DNA from: Styela clava | Lineage: Eukaryota; Chordata; Ascidiacea; Stolidobranchia; Styelidae | Assembly (NCBI RefSeq): GCF_964204865.1 | Contig: NC_135261.1 | Location: forward strand, 12,586,001 to 12,650,000 | Reading direction: 5' to 3' | DNA: 64,000 bases | Shown here: positions 10,893-31,688 of the stretch, in pieces | Layout: each line of letters begins with the position of its first letter | How positions within the stretch are numbered: position 1 is the stretch's first letter | Notes under the pieces: generated by a model | What the model saw: only the letters and a program-made list of their open reading frames with translations | Told to the model about the DNA's origin: nothing | Database searches by the model: none | Program-made: the position numbers and the translations under genes

Positions 10893-13472
10893 AATATATC
10901 AGACAAGAATTAAACTTCTTTTTTTTCTGCACAAAAATTCAAAAGAGGCGTTGTCAATTCCCTTCATATTTTGTACATAATTTACAGTAATGCTGCTTAA
11001 TTAACACGCGGCTCCCCAGACTTTTTTCCATGTTGCTCGCGATATAATAGGTGTTTCCAATTTCATTATTCGTTATAGGCTGTAAAGAATGAATTTTGAT
11101 TTTGGCGTGATTGTCACGGCCATCTACATCCAAATGTAGGGTCGCTTCATTACGAATGTATCAGACGAACTGTGATTGTTCTCTTTTTTTAGCATTATTT
11201 TCTGTTCTTTTTTTATTTCTGTACTGACATATGATCTTGTTAGGTTTTTCAAATGTAGTGGGCAATAAATTTCCTTGAACTTTCACATATCTGAAAAAAC
11301 TTATTATGCATAAAATACACAAAATGATACTTAAAGTTATATACATGTGATACTTGGATGAAACATGATTAATCCTTACAGAATCATCACAACGATAAAT
11401 GATAGTTAATTGAAAAGGTCACTTACCACACAGTTCCTCTAAATGTCAATTATTCTCCAAAAATATTAATCCTCAATTTTTTTTTATACAAAGAAAGCAA
11501 CGAACGAAGGGAATTGCAAAAAATAGAAAGTTAACCGCAATATAACAGTGGGCGAAAGGCAATATATTCGTAGAAGATTTAAGCAAATAAGAAATAATGG
11601 GGCTTGCACCGAATAATGTTCGTTGGGTGTTTGCGAACGTCAAATGCGTAATATATAAGATACCTCTCATTCATCACAATCAAGATCGCATCATCCACAC
11701 ACAAACGTGCTCATTTTACAAGAAACTGGTAATACTGAATGTTGCTTTGTCGTGAGAAATGTCATTTTCGGGTGTGTTTAAAGATGAAATTAAATCGTAC
11801 TGGAACGACAGTTTGTGTACAACTTTATTTGCATTGTGAAATTACTTTTTCATATAAGAAATTCACGATTAAAATAGCGTTCCACATTCCTATACTGACA
11901 TATGATCTTGTTACATGTGGGGTTTCCAAATCTAGTGGGCAATAAATTTGAGAGAATAAAATTTTTATATACCTGAAAGAACTTACTATATAAAAAACAT
12001 ACATATTGAGACTTAAAAATATATAAATGTTAGAGTTAGATACAATATGAATAAATCGTTCACAGGTTCTCAAACTATCGATGATAAACCGCAATGACAC
12101 AATGATCGCGTGTGAAAGACAATTTATGACAATTTATACGATACACAATGGTATAAACGTTAGATACGTTAAACGATAACTCTTTTCAAAAAGGGTGTGG
12201 TTTAATCGATTGTCTATGTAAACATTTAACAAGACAAGACTCGTCAGACGAATGATAAATATGAAGTGGATAAACAATACTTACAATTACAAAGGTCACT
12301 GACCCTACAGTCCCATTTTAAATAATAAGTCATTTTCTGAAATTATAATCTTGGAATTATTTTTATACAACCCAACGGCCAGAGGGAATTAGGCAGAATA
12401 TTAAAAAAATATTAGATGTGAAATATAGTCGTAAAGTATTTGAACAAATAGGAATTGATGAGACTTAATAACGTTCATTCGTTTGGGGAGTTATAGAATG
12501 CGTTATAATACTTCAAAATTAATCACCATCATGATCAAAACATATCACCTTCCACGCGAGCAAACGTTTTGTTATATTATTTTACAAGAAACTATTAATA
12601 ATGAATATTATAGCCTTGTCTGGAGACGTGTCATTTAAAAGCGGATTTAAAGAAGGGATTTGAGACAAATGCCAATTATTCTCCAAAAATAACAATCCTT
12701 AGATTTTTTTTATACAAAGAAAGCAACCAACGAATGGAATTGCGAAAAATAGAAAGTTAACCGCAATATAACAGTGGGCGAATAGCAATATATCCGTAAA
12801 AGATTTGAGCAAATGAGAAATAATGGGGCTTACGCCGCTTTAATGCTCGTTGGGTGTTTGCGAACGGCAAATGCGTTATAGATAAGATACCTCTCATTTA
12901 TCACCATCAAGATTAAGACCTACCGCATCCTTCACACACAGACGTGCTCATTTTACAAGAAACTGGTAATACTTAATGTTACTTTGTCGTGAGACATGAC
13001 ATTTTCGAGTTTGTTTAAGGAAGGAAACTGATAAAATGCACTCCAGTACCCTAAAGCCTTAATCGAACTAGAGAGACAGTTTGTGTGGAACTTTGTTTGC
13101 ATTGTGAAATTACTTATTCATTTAGAAATTCACGAATAAAATAATGTCCATAACAAAGTATTACCGAGCAAGATGGTGCTGAGACTGAACTAAATATAAT
13201 CACACAAATAAACAAAAAACAAAAATATTTTCCTAATTGAAATTATTTTCAAATAGTCATCACTTTAATAAATTTCATAACAGCAATAATTATTAGTAAT
13301 CCAAAATCTCAATAACAATTTCAAACTCTTGTTGATTCAATCTTCAATCTCTTGTTGATTCAATCTTTTTACATTTTATGATCATTCCATTCTCTGACAT
13401 GAATCAAAAATATCTGATAAATACATTTTCTGAATACAAGAAAAATTAGTTGAAAGTTAATGAAATACATAC

Positions 13473-13745
13473 CTTGCTTCACATGTCAGGAGCTTTAGAT
13501 CTGAGTTTGTTGAGTGCAGATTCTGCCATGTCAGCTCTTTCTTCAGCATCATCCAATTCGTGTTGCAGTTTACGATATTTTGATAAGTTTTGGTTGGCTT
13601 GTTCCTCGGCTTCTTCAGCTTGTCTCTTGTATGTTTTGACCTTGATTTGAAGTTTTGTCAACAAGATCTTGGATGCGGGTCAGATTCTTTTTGTCTTCTT
13701 CTGCTTGGTATGTCACTTCCTTCAACTTGCGTTCGTATTTACGTT
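13473..13745 (-). pseudogene. Long copy of MHC terminal exon, frameshifted
   Basis: Second long remnant. It keeps [17 protein letters not shown]... through SKAPDM and TGA at 13479-13481, but an extra T at about 13655 shifts the frame within the VDKLQ segment. The upstream boundary is at the same point as the 10351 copy, so both derive from one truncated ancestor. The CAAG|GTATGT donor and a downstream 3' UTR exon acceptor (about 13395) remain. Confidence 0.83.
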
Positions 13746-14249
13746 AATCACCATCATGATCAAAACATATCAACTTCCACGCGCATAAACGTTCTGTTAT
13801 ACCATTTCACAAGGAACTATTAATAATGAATATTATAGCCTTGTATTGAGACGTGTCATTTGAAAGCGGATTTAAAGAAAGGATTTAAGACACTGCCTTC
13901 TCGTGCCCTGAATCGTATTACGACTACACAGCTTGGGTATAACTTTCTTCGCATTGCGGAATTGTTTTTTCATTTTTAAAATTTCAGAATGAAATACCGT
14001 CCACAACAACAACTGAACTAAAGATAACCACACAAAAAAACATAAACGAACATATTTACTCCTGTAAAATTTATTTCAAATAGAAAAAGAGAGAACAAAT
14101 TTTAAAAACTTGTTTTCTTTACTAAAGATCTTTACATTGTTTCAATATTCCATTCCCTGAAAAGAAAACTATACTTACATTTTTTCGAAATAAACGATAA
14201 ATTTTTTCATTAGTAGAACCAAATGAAATATTTATTTTGTTTCACGTAC

Positions 14250-14289
14250 CACGAGCTTTAGACCTAATATTGCTGAGAGCAGATTTTAC
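14250..14289 (-). pseudogene. Short copy of MHC terminal exon
   Basis: Remnant encoding KSALSNIRSKARG with the variant donor GTG|GTACGT. Its 5' side ends at CATATATCAGAC, the sequence that also forms the junction of truncated gene A' at 26652. The AG that precedes the 10853 copy is absent here (TGGTAAAATC). Confidence 0.6.
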
Positions 14290-15825
14290 CATATATCAGA
14301 CAAGAATTAAACTTCTTTTTTCTGCACGTAAACTCTAAAAAGGCGTTGTCAATTCCCCTTCATATTTTGTGCATTATTTACAGCAATGCTTCTTAAATAA
14401 TCCGCGGCACTCAAGACTTTTCACTGTTGCCCGCGATATAATAGGTTTTTCCATTTTCATTTCCATCAATTGTTATGATGATTGTGGCGTGATTGTCACG
14501 GGCATCTACATCCAAATGTAGGGTCGCTTCATTACGAATGTATCAGACGAACTGTGATTGTTCTCTTTTTTAGCATTATTTTCTGTTCTACATTTCTGTA
14601 CTGACATATGATCCTGTTAGGTTTTTCAAATGTAGTGGGCAATAAATTTACTTGAACTTTCACATATCTAAAAGAACTTATTATGCATCAAACACACAAA
14701 ATGATACTTAAAGTTATATACATGTAAGACTTGGATGAAACATGATTAATCCTTACAGAATCAACACAACGATAAATGATAGTTAATTGAAAAGGTCACA
14801 CAGTTCCTCTGAATGTCAATTATTCTCCAAAAATATTAATCCTCAATTTTGTTTTATACAAAGAAAGCAACGAAAGAAGGGAATTGCAAAAAATAACCGC
14901 AACATAACAGTGGGCGAAAGGCAATATATTCGCAGAAGATTTAAGCAAATGGGAAATAACGGGACTTGCACCGATTTAATGTTCGTTGGGTGTTTGCGAA
15001 CGTCAAATGCGTTATATATAAGATACCTCTCATTCATCACAATCAAGATCGAAACATATCGCATCATCCACACACAAACTTGCTCATTTTACAAGAAACT
15101 GGTAATACTGAATGTTGCTTTGTCGTGAGACATGGCATTTTCGAGTGTGTTAAAGAAGGAAACTAAATCGTACCGGAACGACAGTTTGTGTACAACTTTA
15201 TTTGCTTTGTAAAATTACTTTTTCATATGAGAAATTCACAAATAAAATAGCGTTCTACATTCCTATACTGACATATGATCTTGTTACATGTGGGGTTTCT
15301 AAATCTAGTGGGCAATAAATTTAGAGAATAACATTTTTATATACCTGAAAGAACTTACTATATAAGAAAACATACATATTGAGACTTAAAAATATATAAA
15401 TGTAAGAGTTAGATACAATATGATTAAATCGTTCAAAAGTTCTCAAATTATCGATGATAAACCGCAATGACACGATACAATGAGAGTGTGTGAAAGACAA
15501 TTTATGACAATTTATATGATACACAACGGTATAAACGTTAGATACGTTAAGGTTGAACGATAACTCTTTTCAAAAAGGGTGTGGTTTAATAAAATCAATT
15601 GTCAATGTTAACATTTAACAAGACAAGACTCGTCAGACGAATGATAAACATGAAGTGGATAAACAATACTTACAATTACAAAGGTCACTGACCCTACAGT
15701 CCCATTTTAAATAATAAGTCATTTTCTGAAATTATAATCTTGGAATTATTTTTATACAACCCAACGGCCAGAGGGAATTAGGCAGAATATTAAAAAAATA
15801 TTAGATGTGAAATATAGTCGTAGAG

Positions 15826-18800
15826 CAGGGGTTCTCAAACTTTTGGTGTTGCGGAGCCCTTGGAAAGGTTGACTATTATTCACGGAGCCCCAAAATAAAC
15901 GTAAAAATTGTTACTTTCCGATTAATCTTCCTGAGTAAGTTAAACGTACTTTACTCAATTGAAATACTAAACCCTTTCAATAGGGTTAATACAAGTCATA
16001 AATAAATCTAAATTTCAAAGATAAATTGTATATATTAGGGCTGTAAATTAGGGGTCGATTCTTTTCTCCTCTTGACATTTTTTGAAGACTTAAAAGGCCG
16101 CTAGTAACGTGCGCGATTGCATTTTGTTACAATCGCCGATTGTTTTCGTCAGCATGGCGTGTTTTTAAACCTCAAACATCTTTACGCCGGTGTTTATTCT
16201 CCCTAAATCAAAAATTTCCCTCGGCATATACATGTTTTGTTCTACAATGACGACGATAAATGCTTTTTCGTTCTCGTGGGGAATTATGAGTTCAATGTGA
16301 AAAACATGTTACCATAATATAATCATCGGCGACGAAATACAACAAAATAATAGTTAATAAAGAGGTAAATCCGCAATTCAAATTTCTTGATTGAAAAGCG
16401 GCGTTCTAAAATATTAGAACTAAAACTTAAAATGGAAGATAACACTATAAGTTTTGTTTCAGCAGACTCACATCAGAATAAAAACGCTTTTATAGACATT
16501 GTAAATCACAAAATTTGGTGTTATGTTAGGTTTTCTTCGGTTATTCAATTAGGCTTGCACGTAATTTACAAATTTACGGAATTACGGAATTATTTCGAAT
16601 TACGCAAGCGAAGTCACGAATTACGTAAAGTCGTAATTATTGGTCGAGCGCTTTCGCGATTGAAACGAGCTCTCTTCAGAGCAGTCAATTCCGTCGATTG
16701 TAAAAAATTAAAGTTTAAGTAAAAGAAGTTAGAGTTCCGGTATTCGCAGCCGTTTTTCTCTCTCTTGTTAGGCAGATGGGGAGGGCATAACGCGTCATTT
16801 ACTAACCTATTATCAACTTATCTAAGATGGCCAATGTACATATTAACCGTAAATAAGGAATAGAATTGTGTCGAGACCGATGGACGCCAACACACCTGGT
16901 TTCAACTTCTTCGGGTGAAATGAGTGAAGAATGTAAGAGATCAACTTATAAAACATGGTCTATTTGTAAATGTCGTGATAATTAATGTCGCGCTTATCAA
17001 ACAGCAAGAGACGGAAGAGAAATTGCGTAATGAACCAACGCAACTTAGTCCTTTCGGCATCGGTAAAGCGATTGAGACGGCAGAGAAACAACATTACGAC
17101 GGGATTTCCCGTGTTTATTCTGCGCGAAATCCATTTTCTATTACAAAATTTGATGTTCTGTTACCGGTTTTATCGTTATATATCTGTCCGGACTTGGCAT
17201 TGCTCAATATGTTTTTCACAATGCCTCGCAAATCGCAATATGTCGGCCAAATATGATTACCTGTCTTTACCAAATGCGGCAACTTATTTTGATTTATCGT
17301 CGACCTGAATACCACCGGCACTCGACCAAACTTGTGTCAATCTTGGCAAATAGGATTGTCGACTTGAGTTAGAAAAATAAATTAATATTTTCATGAGTGC
17401 AAAATAAATGTCACAAAATGCATTGTTTTGCGATATAACTTTGTATTTTCGGAGAAGGCATGTCATATAAGTACGGTATTTTAAATAATGCGCGAATAAT
17501 TAATATTTGATCTAAATTTATCGTAAATAATGTTATCACATTTAGGCCGCGAAATGATTTAATGTAAAATGAAGCATGGAATTCGGAATATCGTCAATAA
17601 GTCGGCATCAATAATTATTATAAAATGGTAACTAAGTAGTAAAGTCGGATATTGTAAAAAACGGTGAAATAACAAGTCTTCGTCGCGAGGCAAGCGAAAG
17701 TATAATCAAACGAGAGAATACGCTTGTAGTTGATTAATAAATTAGCAACCCGGAATTTTTATTCAATACGAAAGTCGTATTAATACGTCAATACGATTTT
17801 AAAAAAGTGAACTATCGTTTCTTAAATATATTACCAGTGTTGGTAATGATAAAATTGATCGCATAAAATTTGGTGATAAAGTTGATAAAGGAAAATCAAA
17901 GCTAATACAAAAGATAAAAATCAGAATAAAATTATTTTGAATTCACTCCTTGATATTTGTCTTTAACATCTGTCTCCGGCGTGTGGTACTGCCGGGAATA
18001 TGAAAACCAAACTTCGATGTCCCATTCGGAATAGAAGTGGATTAAATTGGTTGGTATGCTAGGTTTAAATGTGTGAAAAAAATATCGCAATTACGGGGTC
18101 ATTACGTAATCGATTTGGCCGTAATTACGGAATCGATTTTTGTCAATTACGTGCAAGCCTATTATTCATCGTAGTAACTGCGAAATTGAAACACAGTCAA
18201 TTAATTATGCGCACGATGTACCATTTTTCCATTCTGAAACTACCGACGGAGCCGCATGCACCAAAATAAATTTTGCCAAGACCTTGTGATTTTTCAAACG
18301 GCGATATCTTGCTTAAAAATAATCTCGAGTGCGAAAGAACAAATCAAATTTAACAAATCCCAAGTTCGCAAAAATACGACTCCAATTTATTTATAGTTGG
18401 CAGTTTATCACGCAGTTTATGTTATTTTACAATAGTATTTTTTCATTTCAGTAATCCTAATGGTAGTCTCGAACGTGAGTAACGATGAGCACAATTATAT
18501 TATTGCGACAAGACACTTCAAATGCTCGCAACGGTAATGAATTGAACATTTTACGCAACAGAAATCTCCTTATTGGTTTTTTTTTTAATCGCAAAGAATG
18601 TTGCGCTGAAATTTCCGATTCCAATTGTGAACCTCCTCCCTCCTAAGAATCCTGGCTGCGCTCCTGCTTATAAATAATGTCATTTTAATTCCGTCACTTT
18701 GCCATATTTCGAGGCTATATTGTTGTCAAATTTTATCAAAGCTGTTATTGCTTCTAGGAAAAGTTTTGAATTAGCCAAGTCAGTATTTTGAAAAGTAATA

Positions 18801-18874
18801 GAATAGCTCGCGGAGCCCCTGGTTTTCTCTCGCGGAGCCCTGGGGCTCCGTACGGAGCACTTTGAGAACCTATG
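15826..18874 (+). mobile_element. hAT-type element, 3.05 kb, copy 1
   Basis: Termini CAGGGGTTCTCAAACTTTTG and (other strand) CATAGGTTCTCAAAGTGCTC are flanked by an exact 8-bp duplication TCGTAGAG (15818-15825, 18875-18882). Paralogous positions in the array (about 8960 and 12432, ATAGTCGTAAAGTATTTG) are empty sites, confirming insertion into one array member. No transposase domain is recognisable in its frames, so it is non-autonomous. About 1.6 kb of it is a nested TA-flanked element. Confidence 0.92.
16552..18159. mobile_element. Nested TA-flanked inverted-repeat element, 1.6 kb, copy 1
   Basis: Ends GGCTTGCACGTAATT are perfect 15-base inverted repeats, with weaker pairing further in (GTAATTACGGAAT words). 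TA flanks both ends (16550-16551, 18160-18161), as for Tc1/mariner-like or related MITEs. It sits inside the hAT element. Frames at 16387-16722 and 16924-17308 show no known domain. Confidence 0.7.
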
Positions 18875-19661
18875 TCGTAGAGTATTTGAACAAGTAGGAA
18901 TTGATGAGACTTAATAACGTTCATTCGTTTGGGAAGTTATAGAATGCGTTATAATACTTCAAAATTAATCACCATCATGATCAAAACATATCACCTTCCA
19001 CGCGCGCAAACGTTTTGTTATATTATTTTACAAGAAACTATTAATAATGAATATTATAGCCTTGTCTGGAGACGTGTCATTTAAAAGCGGATTTAAAGAA
19101 GGGATTTGAGACAAATGCCAATTATTCTCCAAAATTAATATTCCTTAAATGTTTTTTATACAAAGAAAGCAACGAACGAATGGAATTGCGAAAAATAGAA
19201 AGTTAACCGCAATATAACAGTGGGCGAATAGCAATATATCCGTAAAAGATTTGAGCAAATGGAAAATAATGGGGCTTACGCCGCTTTAATGTTCGTTGGG
19301 TGTTTGCGAACGGCAAATGCGTTATAGATAAGATACCTCTCATTTATCACCATCAAGATTAAGACCTACCGCATCCTTCACACACAGACGTGCTCATTTT
19401 ACAAGAAACTGGTAATACTAAATGTTGCTTTGTCGTGAGACATGACATTTTCGAATGTGTTTAAATAAGGAAATTAATAAAATGCGCTCCAGTACCCTAA
19501 ATCGTACTAGAACGACAGTTTGTGTCGAGCTTTATTTGCATTGTGAAATTACTTTTTCATTTAGAAATTCACGAATAAAATAACGTCCGTAGCAAAGTAT
19601 TACCAAGCAAGATGGTGCTGAGACTGAACTAAATATAATCACACAAATAAACGAAAAACAA

Positions 19662-26617
<6,956 letters not shown>

Positions 26618-26636
26618 CTGTTACATAAAATATATT

Positions 26637-26651
26637 CTGTGTTTTCTCAGG
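26637..26651. other. Filler at duplication junction
   Basis: Fifteen bases (CTGTGTTTTCTCAGG) match neither the gene A intron (which continues AGACGG at 48915) nor the 14290-side sequence before CATATATCAG. Short non-templated or unlocated filler of this kind is typical of end-joining breakpoints. Confidence 0.7.
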
Positions 26652-28187
26652 CATATATCAGACAAGAATTAAACTTCTTTTTTCTGCACGTAAACTCTAA
26701 AAAGGCGTTGTCAATTCCCCTTCATATTTTGTGCATTATTTACAGCAATGCTTCTTAAATAATCCGCGGCACTCAAGACTTTTCACTGTTGCCCGCGATA
26801 TAATAGGTTTTTCCATTTTCATTTCCATCAATTGTTATGATGATTGTGGCGTGATTGTCACGGGCATCTACATCCAAATGTAGGGTCGCTTCATTACGAA
26901 TGTATCAGACGAACTGTGATTGTTCTCTTTTTTAGCATTATTTTCTGTTCTACATTTCTGTACTGACATATGATCCTGTTAGGTTTTTCAAATGTAGTGG
27001 GCAATAAATTTACTTGAACTTTCACATATCTAAAAGAACTTATTATGCATCAAACACACAAAATGATACTTAAAGTTATATACATGTAAGACTTGGATGA
27101 AACATGATTAATCCTTACAGAATCAACACAACGATAAATGATAGTTAATTGAAAAGGTCACACAGTTCCTCTGAATGTCAATTATTCTCCAAAAATATTA
27201 ATCCTCAATTTTGTTTTATACAAAGAAAGCAACGAAAGAAGGGAATTGCAAAAAATAACCGCAACATAACAGTGGGCGAAAGGCAATATATTCGCAGAAG
27301 ATTTAAGCAAATGGGAAATAACGGGACTTGCACCGATTTAATGTTCGTTGGGTGTTTGCGAACGTCAAATGCGTTATATATAAGATACCTCTCATTCATC
27401 ACAATCAAGATCGAAACATATCGCATCATCCACACACAAACTTGCTCATTTTACAAGAAACTGGTAATACTGAATGTTGCTTTGTCGTGAGACATGGCAT
27501 TTTCGAGTGTGTTAAAGAAGGAAACTAAATCGTACCGGAACGACAGTTTGTGTACAACTTTATTTGCTTTGTAAAATTACTTTTTCATATGAGAAATTCA
27601 CAAATAAAATAGCGTTCTACATTCCTATACTGACATATGATCTTGTTACATGTGGGGTTTCTAAATCTAGTGGGCAATAAATTTAGAGAATAACATTTTT
27701 ATATACCTGAAAGAACTTACTATATAAGAAAACATACATATTGAGACTTAAAAATATATAAATGTAAGAGTTAGATACAATATGATTAAATCGTTCAAAA
27801 GTTCTCAAATTATCGATGATAAACCGCAATGACACGATACAATGAGAGTGTGCGAAAGACAATTTATGACAATTTATATGATACACAACGGTATAAACGT
27901 TAGATACGTTAAGGTTGAACGATAACTCTTTTCAAAAAGGGTGTGGTTTAATAAAATCAATTGTCAATGTTAACATTTAACAAGACAAGACTCGTCAGAC
28001 GAATGATAAACATGAAGTGGATAAACAATACTTACAATTACAAAGGTCACTGACCCTACAGTCCCATTTTAAATAATAAGTCATTTTCTGAAATTATAAT
28101 CTTGGAATTATTTTTATACAACCCAACGGCCAGAGGGAATTAGGCAGAATATTAAAAAAATATTAGATGTGAAATATAGTCGTAGAG

Positions 28188-31100
28188 CAGGGGTTCTCAA
28201 ACTTTTGGTGTTGCGGAGCCCTTGGAAAGGTTGACTATTATTCACGGAGCCCCAAAATAAACGTAAAAATTGTTACTTTCCGATTAATCTTCCTGAGTAA
28301 GTTAAACGTACTTTACTCAATTGAAATACTAAACCCTTTCAATAGGGTTAATACAAGTCATAAATAAATCTAAATTTCAAAGATAAATTGTATATATTAG
28401 GGCTGTAAATTAGGGGTCGATTCTTTTCTCCTCTTGACATTTTTGGAAGACTTAAAAGGCCGCTAGTAACGTGCGCGATTGCATTTTGTTACAATCGCCG
28501 ATTGTTTTCGTCAGCATGGCGTGTTTTTAAACCTCAAACATCTTTACGCCGGTGTTTATTCTCCCTAAATCAAAAATTTCCCTCGGCATATACATGTTTT
28601 GTTCTACAATGACGACGATAAATGCTTTTTCGTTCTCGTGGGGAATTATGAGTTCAATGTGAAAAACATGTTACCATAATATAATCATCGGCGACGAAAT
28701 ACAACAAAATAATAGTTAATAAAGAGGTAAATCCGCAATTCAAATTTCTTGATTGAAAAGCGGCGTTCTAAAATATTAGAACTAAAACTTAAAATGGAAG
28801 ATAACACTATAAGTTTTGTTTCAGCAGACTCACATCAGAATAAAAACGCTTTTATAGACATTGTAAATCACAAAATTTGGTGTTATGTTAGGTTTTCTTC
28901 GGTTATTCAATTAGGCTTGCACGTAATTTACAAATTTACGGAATTACGGAATTATTTCGAATTACGCAAGCGAAGTCACGAATTACGTAAAGTCGTAATT
29001 ATTGGTCGAGCGCTTTCGCGATTGAAACGAGCTCTCTTCAGAGCAGTCAATTCCGTCGATTGTAAAAAATTAAAGTTTAAGTAAAAGAAGTTAGAGTTAC
29101 GGTATTCGCAGCCGTTTTTCTCTCTCTTGTTAGGCAGATGGGGAGGGCATAACGCGTCATTTACTAACCTATTATCAACTTATCTAAGATGGCCAATGTA
29201 CATATTAACCGTAAATAAGGAATAGAATTGTGTCGAGACCGATGGACGCCAACACACCTGGTTTCAACTTCTTCGGGTGAAATGAGTGAAGAATGTAAGA
29301 GATCAACTTATAAAACATGGTCTATTTGTAAATGTCGTGATAATTAATGTCGCGCTTATCAAACAGCAAGAGACGGAAGAGAAATTGCGTAATGAACCAA
29401 CGCAACTTAGTCCTTTCGGCATCGGTAAAGCGATTGAGACGGCAGAGAAACAACATTACGACGGGATTTCCCGTGTTTATTCTGCGCGAAATCCATTTTC
29501 TATTACAAAATTTGATGTTCTGTTACCGGTTTTATCGTTATATATCTGTCCGGACTTGGCATTGCTCAATATGTTTTTCACAATGCCTCGCAAATCGCAA
29601 TATGTCGGCCAAATATGATTACCTGTCTTTACCAAATGCGGCAACTTATTTTGATTTATCGTCGACCTGAATACCACCGGCACTCGACCAAACTTGTGTC
29701 AATCTTGGCAAATAGGATTGTCGACTTGAGTTAGAAAAATAAATTAATATTTTCATGAGTGCAAAATAAATGTCACAAAATGCATTGTTTTGCGATATAA
29801 CTTTGTATTTTCGGAGAAGGCATGTCATATAAGTACGGTATTTTAAATAATGCGCGAATAATTAATATTTGATCTAAATTTATCGTAAATAATGTTATCA
29901 CATTTAGGCCGCGAAATGATTTAATGTAAAATGAAGCATGGAATTCGGAATATCGTCAATAAGTCGGCATCAATAATTATTATAAAATGGTAACTAAGTA
30001 GTAAAGTCGGATATTGTAAAAAACGGTGAAATAACAAGTCTTCGTCGCGAGGCAAGCGAAAGTATAATCAAACGAGAGAATACGCTTGTAGTTGATTAAT
30101 AAATTAGCAACCCGGAATTTTTATTCAATACGAAAGTCGTATTAATACGTCAATACGATTTTAAAAAAGTGAACTATCGTTTCTTAAATATATTACCAGT
30201 GTTGGTAATGATAAAATTGATCGCATAAAATTTGGTGATAAAGTTGATGAAGGAAAATCAAAGCTAATACAAAAGATAAAAATCAGAATAAAATTATTTT
30301 GAATTCACTCCTTGATATTTGTCTTTAATATCTGTCTCCGGCGTGTGGTACTGCCGGGAATATGAAAACCAAACTTCGATGTCCCATTCGGAATAGAAGT
30401 GGATTAAATTGGTTGGTATGCTAGGTTTAAATGTGTGAAAAAAATATCGCAATTACGGGGTCATTACGTAATCGATTTGGCCGTAATTACGGAATCGATT
30501 TTTGTCAATTACGTGCAAGCCTATTATTCATCGTAGTAACTGCGAAATTGAAACACAGTCAATTAATTATGCGCACGATGTACCATTTTTCCATTCTGAA
30601 ACTACCGACGGAGCCGCATGCACCAAAATAAATTTTGCCAAGACCTTGTGATTTTTCAAACGGCGATATCTTGCTTAAAAATAATCTCGAGTGCGAAAGA
30701 ACAAATCAAATTTAACAAATCCCAAGTTCGCAAAAATACGACTCCAATTTATTTATAGTTGGCAGTTTATCACGCAGTTTATGTTATTTTACAATAGTAT
30801 TTTTTCATTTCAGTAATCCTAATGGTAGTCTCGAACGTGAGTAACGATGAGCACAATTATATTATTGCGACAAGACACTTCAAATGCTCGCAACGGTAAT
30901 GAATTGAACATTTTACGCAACAGAAATCTCCTTATTCGTTTTTTTTTTAATCGCAAAGAATGTTGCGCTGAAATTTCCGATTCCAATTGTGAACCTCCTC
31001 CCTCCTAAGAATCCTGGCTGCGCTCCTGCTTATAAATAATGTCATTTTAATTCCGTCACTTTGCCATATTTCGAGGCTATATTGTTGTCAAATTTTATCA

Positions 31101-31236
31101 AAGCTGTTATTGCTTCTAGGAAAAGTTTTGAATTAGCCAAGTCAGTATTTTGAAAAGTAATAGAATAGCTCGCGGAGCCCCTGGTTTTCTCTCGCGGAGC
31201 CCTGGGGCTCCGTACGGAGCACTTTGAGAACCTATG
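28188..31236 (+). mobile_element. hAT-type element, 3.05 kb, copy 2
   Basis: Same element as 15826-18874, carried with its TCGTAGAG target duplication (28180-28187, 31237-31244) and nested element (28914-30521). The identical insertion site shows it was copied by duplication and did not transpose again. This copy holds most of the differences between the three. Confidence 0.9.
28914..30521. mobile_element. Nested TA-flanked element, copy 2
   Basis: Duplicate of 16552-18159 inside the second hAT copy, with the same 15-base inverted ends and TA flanks. Confidence 0.68.
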
Positions 31237-31577
31237 TCGTAGAGTATTTGAACAAGTAGGAATTGATGAGACTTAATAACGTTCATTCGTTTGGGAAGTT
31301 ATAGAATGCGTTATAATACTTCAAAATTAATCACCATCATGATCAAAACAAATCACCTTCCACGCGCGCAAACGTTTTGTTATATTATTTTACAAGAAGT
31401 TAAATATTATGGACTTGTCTGGAGACGTGTCATTTAAAAGCGGATTCGAAGAAGGGATTTGAGACAAATGCCAATTATTCTCCAAAAATAATAATCCTCA
31501 ATTTTTTTTATACAAAGAAAGCAACGAACGAAGGGAATTGCGAAAAATAGAAAGTTAACCGCAACATAACAGTGGGC

Positions 31578-31688
31578 GAATATATATATATATATCCGTA
31601 TAATATATAATAATAAAATATATAATAATATATATAATAATATAATATATAATATAATAATATAATAATATATATATATATATCCTAT
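31578..31688. repeat. AT-rich microsatellite, duplicate
   Basis: Duplicate of the 9300-9410 tract through the 22.3-kb repeat; apparently identical in length, which is notable for a microsatellite and argues for extreme recency or artefact. Confidence 0.85.

Larger units (their letters stand above)
14290..18988. repeat. Array segment with hAT, copy 1 of 4.7-kb block
   Basis: Repeated at 26652-31350 at an offset of 12,362 bp with about six single-base differences found by eye (for example near 15492, 16077, 16736, 17887, 17968 and 18575). It begins CATATATCAGACAAGAATTA and ends in the CATGATCAAAACA tract. Confidence 0.88.
26652..31350. repeat. Array segment with hAT, copy 2 of 4.7-kb block
   Basis: Copy of 14290-18988. 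It places an array fragment with no long terminal exon directly 5' of truncated gene A'. Its right end changes from 18.9-kb-type to 9.0-kb-type sequence somewhere in the 94-bp tract 31257-31350, which is identical in both parents. Confidence 0.88.

Noticed and set aside
14787-15166. Overlapping plus frames of 113 and 66 residues repeated at 27149 and 37065
   Set aside because: They lie in array subrepeats and recur only because the block is duplicated; other monomers carry stops and indels in these frames.
16387-17308. Frames of 107-111 residues inside the hAT/nested element as candidate transposase
   Set aside because: No BED finger, hATC, DDE or helix-turn-helix pattern could be recognised.
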